Positions 38,523 to 45,317 of a stretch of DNA of 64,000 bases are shown piece after piece (position 1 is the stretch's first letter; every line of letters begins with the position of its first letter). Position numbers and translations under genes: made by a program. Below the pieces are notes generated by a model, which saw only the letters and a list, made by a program, of their open reading frames with translations, was not told where the DNA came from and ran no database searches. Source of the stretch: Symmachiella dynata. GTDB taxonomy: Bacteria; Planctomycetota; Planctomycetia; Planctomycetales; Planctomycetaceae. The stretch is from positions 1,913,001-1,977,000 of the forward strand of contig NZ_CP036276.1 of assembly GCF_007747995.1 (NCBI RefSeq), written 5' to 3'.

Positions 38523-39539
38523 ATGCAAAAATCCGTACACCGTCGTCAGCACGGCTTTACACTCATTGAGTTGCTGGTGGTGATTGCCATCATCGCCATT
38601 CTGATCGCCTTATTATTGCCGGCAGTGCAACAGGCGCGCGAGGCGGCGCGGCGGACGCAGTGCAAAAATAACCTCAAGCAGATCGGGCTGGCGATACATA
38701 ATTATATGGATGTCGCGACCGTCTTGCCCCCCAGTGCCTGCATCAATCCCGATATCACGGCGACCGGGAACAACGGTTCATGGGGCGTGCATGGGCGGAT
38801 TCTGCCCTTTTTGGATCAAGGCAATCTGTACAACTCAGTCGACCTGACCGAAGCCTGGGACTTTCAAGCCGCCATCGATGGTTTGAAGATTCCGACTTAT
38901 GTTTGTCCGACCGATCCCCAAGGAGATAACGCCCGCGATCCTGGCAGCGGAAAAGTGACTTTGTATCCGACCTCTTATGCATTTAACTTTGGGACTTGGT
39001 TTGTGTTTGATCCGGTGACCGGCCGTGGCGGCGATGGCGCGTTCTATCCCAATGCCCGTTTGCGGTTTTCCTCATTCACCGATGGAACCAGCAACACGCT
39101 TTTGACTGCTGAGGTCAAAGTTTGGCAGCCTTATCGCCGCAATGGAGGACCGCCGGTCACGACCATTCCCGACAACGTCACCGATGCCGAAGCGGCAATT
39201 GCCAGCGGCGCCCAATTCAAAAACACCGGCCATACCGAATGGCCCGACGGCCGCGTCCATCACCATGGTTTCACGACGGCCATGACGCCCAATACGGTCG
39301 TCAATTGCACCGACGGCACGGACACCTTTGACTGTGACTACAACTCGTGGCAGGAAGGGAAAGACGGCGTTGCTGGAAATCCCAGCTATGCCATCATCAC
39401 ATCGCGGAGCCACCATACTGGAATGGTGAATGTTGTCTTGGCCGATGGTTCCACACGCTCGATTTCAGAAAATATCGACCGCTCCATCTGGAGAGGTCTT
39501 AGCACGCGATCCGGTAGCGAAATCCTCGGCGAGTTTTAG
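38523..39539 (+). CDS. DUF1559 protein with pseudopilin-like N-terminus, second copy
   Basis: A 338-residue member of the planctomycete DUF1559 family: [20 protein letters not shown] near residues 6-25 is the pilin-like leader and helix, followed by [20 protein letters not shown], and the C-terminal signature [20 protein letters not shown]. Function unknown; probably exported. The ATG at 38523 fits the usual short leader; one at 38469 would add 18 residues. It diverges from the histidine kinase pair and is followed by a hairpin-rich spacer. Confidence 0.92.
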   Translation: MQKSVHRRQHGFTLIELLVVIAIIAILIALLLPAVQQAREAARRTQCKNNLKQIGLAIHNYMDVATVLPPSACINPDITATGNNGSWGVHGRILPFLDQGNLYNSVDLTEAWDFQAAIDGLKIPTYVCPTDPQGDNARDPGSGKVTLYPTSYAFNFGTWFVFDPVTGRGGDGAFYPNARLRFSSFTDGTSNTLLTAEVKVWQPYRRNGGPPVTTIPDNVTDAEAAIASGAQFKNTGHTEWPDGRVHHHGFTTAMTPNTVVNCTDGTDTFDCDYNSWQEGKDGVAGNPSYAIITSRSHHTGMVNVVLADGSTRSISENIDRSIWRGLSTRSGSEILGEF

Positions 39540-39581
39540 TGCGACAACGCTACATGAAGTATTTGGTGATCTCAATTTGGA

Positions 39582-39610
39582 GTGCCACTGGCGTCTCGTC
39601 CGCCAGTGCG
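39582..39610 (-). repeat. Palindromic dispersed repeat, CACTGGC/GCCAGTG family, copy 2
   Basis: GCCACTGGCG and CGCCAGTGC arms form a hairpin. Read on the minus strand it gives GCACTGGCGGACGAGACGCC, aligned with the copy at 39658. Confidence 0.6.
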
Positions 39611-39657
39611 TACTCGAACCGACTGTCCCAGGGACAGGGAAACCCCATCTGACACCG

Positions 39658-39687
39658 GCACTGGCGGGCAAGCCGCCAGTGGCACCC
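39658..39687 (+). repeat. Palindromic dispersed repeat, CACTGGC/GCCAGTG family, copy 3
   Basis: GCACTGGCGG and CCGCCAGTG are inverted arms around GCAAG, followed by GCACCC as in copy 1. It lies 47 bases from copy 2 in opposite orientation, so the pair itself is a larger inverted repeat. Confidence 0.65.
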
Positions 39688-39697
39688 AATGCTGTGA

Positions 39698-39925
39698 GTC
39701 TCGTTTACGAGACTTGTCCCGCTGCAAGCGGGTATTAGGCCCGCCGTTTACGGCGGGTTCTGGGGAATTGATCTCCCAGGCATTTCAATCCTCGTTTACG
39801 GGGATTCCCGATGTGACGGCTTCAGCCATCATCGCATGTTTCCAAGCCTTGGCAGCGAGAAGCCTCGTAAACGAGGCTCTGTTGTGGTGAGTGATGCGTC
39901 GATTCAACCCGCCGTAAACGGCGGG
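39698..39925. repeat. Cluster of hairpins with a shared GTTTAC/GTAAAC core
   Basis: Five short palindromes carry the same loop: GTCTCGTTTACGAGAC (39698-39713), CCCGCCGTTTACGGCGGG (39740-39757), an ATCCTCGTTTACGGGGAT form (about 39788-39805), AGCCTCGTAAACGAGGCT (39861-39878) and CCCGCCGTAAACGGCGGG (39908-39925); a sixth hairpin, CCCGCTGCAAGCGGG, lies at 39718-39732. Units 2 and 5 are exact reverse complements. It is noncoding and between convergent genes (39540-40063). Function unknown. Confidence 0.7.
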
Positions 39926-40063
39926 CCTAAGACCGCAAAAGCGGAAACGCCGGTCAACCGGCGTCGTTGCCTCCGTTCGCCGATTGTAGTCGGAGAGCAA
40001 GCGAGTCTTCACTCCGATAGTGCGCGATGCTCCCATCCCCACACAAGCAGGACGCCAGTTCCG

Positions 40064-40678
40064 CTATTTCGTCGGCTTTTGCAGACGTCGTAACGAGGGG
40101 TAATACTGCACAAAGACATTGTCCACCGCACCATGTTCGGCGTGGCAGTCGAAGCATTTGTTGGTGGCAAAGGCTTTCGCGCTCTTTCGTAGTGCGGTTT
40201 GGCCCTCCTGCGGGGAGAAGTCGAAGTACGTCCAGGCATCCTTGGAATTCGCACGATCTTTGACGGCCAATTCCACCGCCAAGAATTCCCCTTCGAAGGC
40301 TCCTTGCAGTTTTCGTTTCCCCAGCGGCTTTTTCTTGCCTTGCCGATAGACGGCCATTGCGAGCATTGTTTTTTCGGGGAAGGTGCCGGTGCGTTGGAAT
40401 TGTGCATAGGCGGGGGGTGTGATGTAGACGTTGGTGAATTTCTCTTCGTCTTCGTACGGGCCGTGTTCCGAATACCTCAACCCCAATGCGGCGCCGACAA
40501 AAATCCATTCGCGAAATTTGCTCGGCAGTTTCAATTCGCCCTTGTCGGTGTATTGCGGGATGTCTTTTGGCGCCTCCGTTTTTCCAACGGGTTGTTCATC
40601 ACTCTGACCGCGATGTGTCCAGAATCCCAAACAAATGGCGAATGCAGCGGCGCTGATCGTGAGGCGTCGTTGGATCAT
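40064..40678 (-). CDS. Cytochrome P460-family c-type haem protein
   Basis: The 204-residue product has an N-terminal signal or anchor (about residues 4-22), a P460-like beta domain and a C-terminal haem-binding CFDCH at 175-179. It should be a periplasmic haem protein; P460 proteins oxidise hydroxylamine or detoxify NO, but many homologues have unknown roles. The ATG at 40678 was chosen; a TTG at 40693 would overlap the previous stop. It is the last of six genes on this strand, behind a Gfo/Idh/MocA dehydrogenase, so a role in sugar or related oxidation is also possible. Confidence 0.85.
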   Translation of the reverse strand: MIQRRLTISAAAFAICLGFWTHRGQSDEQPVGKTEAPKDIPQYTDKGELKLPSKFREWIFVGAALGLRYSEHGPYEDEEKFTNVYITPPAYAQFQRTGTFPEKTMLAMAVYRQGKKKPLGKRKLQGAFEGEFLAVELAVKDRANSKDAWTYFDFSPQEGQTALRKSAKAFATNKCFDCHAEHGAVDNVFVQYYPSLRRLQKPTK

Positions 40679-40689
40679 GTGTGGATCGA

Positions 40690-41844
40690 TCAATCTTCAA
40701 GGGGAATCGTGACAGGTTGTCCCTGCGCCGCCGATTGATAACCGGCCAGGATGACTTCGACCGCGTGCGCACCGAGAGCTACGGGAACGTCGCTCGGGCG
40801 GCCTTGCTGAAGGCAATCCAGAAAACTGACCGCATCGTCAGCGACCGCCGGTTGTACGGGCAGCCAATCCGTTTTCGGTTCCACTCCGCCAGCGGTTTGT
40901 GTGCTCGACCAAAATCCCATCGGATCTTCGGGATGCCCAACCGCCGGTTGCCGCCAAGCGGGGGCGTCATTGTGGATTTCTAAATGCGGCTCATACGCAT
41001 CCAGATCAACCGATTCCGCTTCACCGACCAAATGGATCTTGTGAAATCCGTGCGAGGGGTGACTCGACCAGCCCGTGCGGCCGCAGGTGACAGTTGCTGT
41101 GAGACCTCCTTCCAATTCGAGCAGCAGGCAGGAAAAATCCTCGACGTTGTTGTTTTGGTGTTCGGCGAAAAAATAGTTACTCGTCGTCGCATACACGCTC
41201 GTCACGCGCCGTCCGGTGAGCCATGGGAAAAATATCAGCGGATACCAGCCGACGCAAAACAATTCCCGTTTGGAGTCGACGAACGTAAACCGATCAGCAA
41301 CCGCTTTTTCCTGGCGCGGACGCGTCAGATCGGCCGTTCCGGCAATCCCCTTGGCGAACATTAGCTCATAGTGGATCGCTGACAAATCCCCTAGTCGGCC
41401 CGAATCGACGATCTCTTTTGCGCGGTACGCTGTTGGTGTATGCACCAAACTGAACAGTTGGTTGGTCACACCGGCGTCGTTGACGGCAGCGACGACGTGG
41501 CGCGCCTCTTCGACAGTCGTGCCGAGCGGCTTGTCGATGTACAGATGTTTTCCCGCCCGCGCGCACTGTGCGGCAATGCGTCCACGTCGTTCCGGTTCGG
41601 CGCAGACGCTGACAATCTGCACATCATCGCGCGCCAGCGCCGCGGCCAAATCGGGTAGCAGGGGGATTCCCAATTCCTCGGCCAGCATGCTGTTCAGCTC
41701 CGCTCGCCGCGGCGGAATATCCGCTTCATCCGTCAAGCCGATCAAACGGCAACGGGGATCGGCCGCCAGCGCCCGCGCATAATTTTCCTGATGCGTGAGA
41801 TTTCCGGCAATCAACAGCAGGCCATAAGGCGGTTTGTTCGGCAT
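40690..41844 (-). CDS. Gfo/Idh/MocA family oxidoreductase
   Basis: A 384-residue NAD(P)-dependent dehydrogenase-like protein. The Rossmann half has YIDKPLG (near residues 126-132) in place of the usual EKP catalytic lysine motif, with Lys retained. The glycine-rich nucleotide motif at the N-terminus is degenerate (LLIAGNLTHQ), so cofactor binding may differ. The C-terminal half is the alpha/beta sheet domain of the family. No signal peptide. It begins 4 bases after the amidohydrolase stop, so it is co-transcribed. Confidence 0.9.
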   Translation of the reverse strand: MPNKPPYGLLLIAGNLTHQENYARALAADPRCRLIGLTDEADIPPRRAELNSMLAEELGIPLLPDLAAALARDDVQIVSVCAEPERRGRIAAQCARAGKHLYIDKPLGTTVEEARHVVAAVNDAGVTNQLFSLVHTPTAYRAKEIVDSGRLGDLSAIHYELMFAKGIAGTADLTRPRQEKAVADRFTFVDSKRELFCVGWYPLIFFPWLTGRRVTSVYATTSNYFFAEHQNNNVEDFSCLLLELEGGLTATVTCGRTGWSSHPSHGFHKIHLVGEAESVDLDAYEPHLEIHNDAPAWRQPAVGHPEDPMGFWSSTQTAGGVEPKTDWLPVQPAVADDAVSFLDCLQQGRPSDVPVALGAHAVEVILAGYQSAAQGQPVTIPLED

Positions 41845-41848
41845 GCGG

Positions 41849-42799
41849 CTAGCTCAGTTTGAGGACGCGGGTCGCATTGCCTTTGAAGATCTTCTGCTCA
41901 ACGTCCGCGGGAAGTTTTAATTCGGTGAACAAATCAAACTGCGGAACGGCTTGTCCCGGGGCGAGATAGTCGGTCCCAAACATAATCCGGTCCTGCCGAC
42001 GGATGAGGAATTCGCGGCCGAATTCCAGGTCGCGGGCAATGGAATTGTTTCCCGATCCGGCGGAGAGGTCCCCATAAATGTTGGGGTAGTTTTCCATCAA
42101 ACGGTCGATGGCGCCTCCGGGTTGTACTTTGTCTTTGGGGTAGCCGCCGAGTTGTTTTTGATCCAATCCGCCGGAGATCGACGCCCACCAACCCGGCCCA
42201 TGGCCGATGAAGTTCAATTCGGGAAACGTGCTGACCGCATGTTCCAACCGCGTCAATCCAGGCACATCTTTGCCGCGTATGTTGTCGATGTGAAACAGCA
42301 GGGGAATGCCGACTTCCTGACAGGCTTCGTAGACCCGCATCATCAACGGATCATCGAAATTGAGTCCCACCTTATGTTCGCCAAAACCCTTGGCCCCTTG
42401 GTCCACCCAGGCCTGTATGATTTTCACCAACCCCTTTACACCGCCACCGACCATTTGCCGCGGGTCGATGGAACAAAAGGGAATCAAGCGATCGGGATGT
42501 GCTTTGCCGGCCGCGAGGGCCGTGTCGGTCAATTGAAGAAAGGTGGTCGATTCGGGCGAAGTCAGCGGCAATACGACCGCTTTTTCAATGTCGTGTTCGT
42601 CCATCCAGGTCAGCAGGCCGTCAACAGTCAATTTTTTTGTCGGATCGGTATAGCTGCCGATGTGTGTATGGACATCGATGTATTTCGTAGCCCGCTTGGG
42701 AGCGGGTTCAGCGGCAAACAGTCCCGGCATCGTGAGCATTCCAGCCAGCGAAGCGGCTCCGGTGGCAATCGATGACGAGAATTCGCGGCGGTTAAGCAT
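41849..42799 (-). CDS. Exported amidohydrolase-fold metal hydrolase
   Basis: A 316-residue amidohydrolase-2 protein. A Tat-like leader is present (MLNRREFSSSIATGAASLAG, residues 1-20). The mature start has YIDVHTHIG with the HXH metal site, and GHGPGWWA later; the TIM-barrel C-terminus MFGTDYLAPG holds the typical conserved Asp. Lactonase or decarboxylase activity occurs in relatives. It follows the WD40 gene by 89 bases and precedes the dehydrogenase by 4. Confidence 0.88.
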   Translation of the reverse strand: MLNRREFSSSIATGAASLAGMLTMPGLFAAEPAPKRATKYIDVHTHIGSYTDPTKKLTVDGLLTWMDEHDIEKAVVLPLTSPESTTFLQLTDTALAAGKAHPDRLIPFCSIDPRQMVGGGVKGLVKIIQAWVDQGAKGFGEHKVGLNFDDPLMMRVYEACQEVGIPLLFHIDNIRGKDVPGLTRLEHAVSTFPELNFIGHGPGWWASISGGLDQKQLGGYPKDKVQPGGAIDRLMENYPNIYGDLSAGSGNNSIARDLEFGREFLIRRQDRIMFGTDYLAPGQAVPQFDLFTELKLPADVEQKIFKGNATRVLKLS

Positions 42800-42888
42800 G
42801 GTGAAGATTCCTGGGGCAAGACATCAAAAGATGGTTGTTGGCGGATTTTTCAGTATAACGCACGTCGCAGCGGACCGCGAATGTCCGA

Positions 42889-43878
42889 CTATGCCTTGGG
42901 TGTCATGCTGCTGATGCGGATGTGTCGGTCGTAATGCGCTGTGGCAATTCGCAGACCATCGGGGTGCAGGTCCATATCGCGGACCGTGTCGGGGAGCTTA
43001 ACTGTATGAAACGGTTTGTCCTGATCCGGTTTCCAAAAGAACAACAACCCCCCGCCGCTGCCGCCGCAACCCCCGATCAAAAATGCGTCGGGATGATAAA
43101 CCACCCGCCAAATGATGCCCTTTTTACCGTCGGAAATCTGCGAGACTTTCTTCTTTTGCGATTCCCATTCAAACAATTCCACCAGCGGCTCGTTCACTGC
43201 TCCCAGCGGATTGCTCGCCTTATGCAGACCGCCGCAAGCGAAGTACTGGCCATCGGGGCTGAGCGCCATACTGCGGATTCCGCCGTAATCGACCGCTTGT
43301 CCGCCGTTGTAGGTGTGTAACGTTTTGGCATCGAATTCCCGTACCAATTTTCCGGTGCCGACCTCCCATTGTTTCACCGCGCCGAGCAACGTGCCGGACA
43401 GGACAAACTCGCCCCCCGGATGAAAAAACGTACTGTAGACATTGCTGTCGTGCGGCGGGGATTCATGAATCAGCGTGCCATCGGCGATATTCCACAGCTT
43501 TAAGCGGTTGTCATTCCCGCCGCTGGCGAGGATCTTTCCGTCGGGGCTAACAGCCAGCGCGCGAATCCAACCATCGTGCGCAGCGACCGTGCGTTGTGGC
43601 TTGGGTTGCGCCTCGGCGACGGGCCACCAGACCAGTTGCCCATCGCTGCCGGCTGAAATCATCGTTTCGCCATCGGGGGTGAAGGCAAAGGCACGGACCC
43701 AGCAGTCGTGCTCGGGCAATGTCACCTTGATGCCGGTGTCGACCTCGAAACGATGAATCGCATAATCCTCCGCCCCGGCAAATACGTAGCGTCCCTGCGG
43801 ATCGAATCGACAGCAAATGAAGCGGCTATCGTGTTTCCACTGCGTGGCGACGTGCGTTTGTTTCGGGTCGGCTGCCAT
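42889..43878 (-). CDS. WD40 repeat protein, second copy
   Basis: The 329-residue protein consists of WD40-type repeats, including HDCWVRAFAFTPDGETMISA, HDGWIRALAVSPDGKILASG and HDSNVYSTFFHPGGEFVLSG, with a final HYDRHIRI. About seven degenerate blades are likely. No signal peptide. It follows the DUF1501 gene by 38 bases, repeating the DUF1501-WD40 pairing seen at 3770-6016. Confidence 0.88.
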   Translation of the reverse strand: MAADPKQTHVATQWKHDSRFICCRFDPQGRYVFAGAEDYAIHRFEVDTGIKVTLPEHDCWVRAFAFTPDGETMISAGSDGQLVWWPVAEAQPKPQRTVAAHDGWIRALAVSPDGKILASGGNDNRLKLWNIADGTLIHESPPHDSNVYSTFFHPGGEFVLSGTLLGAVKQWEVGTGKLVREFDAKTLHTYNGGQAVDYGGIRSMALSPDGQYFACGGLHKASNPLGAVNEPLVELFEWESQKKKVSQISDGKKGIIWRVVYHPDAFLIGGCGGSGGGLLFFWKPDQDKPFHTVKLPDTVRDMDLHPDGLRIATAHYDRHIRISSMTPKA

Positions 43879-43916
43879 ATGAGGAACTTTGCTAACGGGA
43901 TTTCAGGTTGCGGATT

Positions 43917-45209
43917 CTAGACCAACAATTCGTCGATTGCCGAAACCGCGGGATCGGCCATGGGCATTTCACGACCACCCACATGGAAACTTTGCGTGGA
44001 ATCCAATCCGACCGCCTGCAAGTAGGTATGGAACAATTCTCCGTGATCGACTTCCTTGTCAGAGACGGCGGTGCCGTTCTTGTTGGTCGCACCGTAGACG
44101 GCGCCGGGATGGATGCGGCCGCCACCCAAAACCACCGACCAAGCTTTGCCCCAGTGGTCGCGGCCGTAGCGGGAGTTGATTCGTGGTGTGCGGCCGAATT
44201 CGGACATGACCACGATCAACGTGCTCTCCAACATGCCTCGCACGGCTAAGTCGTTGACGATGGCGGAAAACGAGCGGTCGAACTCGCTCACTTGTTCCAG
44301 GTGGAAATTGAAGTTTTCGTTATGCGTGTCGTAATTGGAGTGCGAGACCTGCACGAAGGTGATCCCGTTTTCCAGCAGCCGCCGTGCCAGTAAGCAATGT
44401 TTGCCGAATGCGTGTTTCCCGTAACGCTCGTGATCGGCGGCCGGTTCTTTCGAGACATCGAACACTTCGCCTTGCCGCATCAACTGTTGCGCCTGTTCGT
44501 AATTGTAGGTATAGACATCGGTCTCAGCGGTCTTACGGCGGGCCGTAAAGCGGTTGTTCAGTTGGCGGCGAAATGCGTTGCGGCGGCTGTCCGCATCCAC
44601 GGTCAGTTCCGCGGCGCGTGCCGAATTTTGCGGCGGCTTGCCGTTCCCCAAAATAATGCTGGCATACTTGGGACCTAAGTAGGCGGCGTTGTCGCTGCGA
44701 CCGCCGCTGCCGCCGGGAGTGATGTGGATGTGTCCCGGCAATGTGGCGTTTTCGGGAGCCAAGGCCTTGGCGGCCACTGCTCCGATATGCGGATATTTCG
44801 CCCCAGCCATTTGCCGGCGTCCGCACTCCATCATAAACCGGCCTTTGGAGTGCTCGTTCTCTTTGGTGTTCACGCTTCGCACGATGGCCAGATGGTGCAT
44901 CTGTTGTGCAGTGAGCGGTAGCAGTTCGGAGATATGTGTCCCCGGCACGCTGGTGGGGATGGCGCGAAACGGTCCGCCGGTGTCGGTCTTGGGCTTGGGA
45001 TCCCAACTTTCCAGTTGGCTCAAACCTCCCGACATAAAGAACAACAGCACGCGCTTTTGCGACGTTGCTAATTCCTTGGCGGCGGCTGGTTGGGTCAGAG
45101 TTCCGAGACCACCGACGATGCCCGCCGCACTCCCGGCCGCCAAGCCGCCGAGAAATTGCCGACGCGCAATCCCATGATCCGCCGTTCCACAAGCATAGTC
45201 ACAACGCAT
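43917..45209 (-). CDS. DUF1501 family protein, Tat-exported, second copy
   Basis: A 430-residue DUF1501 protein. The leader ARRQFLGGLAAGSAAGIVGG (about residues 15-34) is a Tat-type signal; the mature part begins VLLFFMSGGLSQLESWDPKP and has the C-terminal signature FGRTPRINSRYGRDHWG, as in the copy at 3770. Function unknown. It follows the DUF1549/DUF1553 gene by 108 bases, including a CCTCAAGCC repeat; DUF1549/1553 plus DUF1501 pairs are a standard planctomycete arrangement. Confidence 0.92.
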   Translation of the reverse strand: MRCDYACGTADHGIARRQFLGGLAAGSAAGIVGGLGTLTQPAAAKELATSQKRVLLFFMSGGLSQLESWDPKPKTDTGGPFRAIPTSVPGTHISELLPLTAQQMHHLAIVRSVNTKENEHSKGRFMMECGRRQMAGAKYPHIGAVAAKALAPENATLPGHIHITPGGSGGRSDNAAYLGPKYASIILGNGKPPQNSARAAELTVDADSRRNAFRRQLNNRFTARRKTAETDVYTYNYEQAQQLMRQGEVFDVSKEPAADHERYGKHAFGKHCLLARRLLENGITFVQVSHSNYDTHNENFNFHLEQVSEFDRSFSAIVNDLAVRGMLESTLIVVMSEFGRTPRINSRYGRDHWGKAWSVVLGGGRIHPGAVYGATNKNGTAVSDKEVDHGELFHTYLQAVGLDSTQSFHVGGREMPMADPAVSAIDELLV

Positions 45210-45281
45210 GACGGTGATCTCCAGTGTTTGAGAAGCGTGAGGCTTTAGGGCTCAGTAAATTTGTCGGTTACGAAAACCACC

Positions 45282-45313
45282 CCCTCAAGCCTGTCACCTC
45301 AAGCCTCACGCCT
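45282..45313 (+). repeat. CCTCAAGCC dispersed repeat, copy 3
   Basis: The 32-base unit CCCTCAAGCCTGTCACC followed by CTCAAGCCTCACGCCT differs from copy 1 (6083-6114) at one position. It lies between the DUF1549/1553 stop and the DUF1501 start. Confidence 0.75.
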
Positions 45314-45317
45314 ATCG

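Noticed and set aside
39540-40063. CRISPR array
   Set aside because: The palindromes differ in length and orientation, have no constant spacers, and no cas genes are nearby.
41951-42775. A 274-codon plus-strand frame opposite the amidohydrolase
   Set aside because: Antisense shadow of a gene with a clear leader and metal motif.
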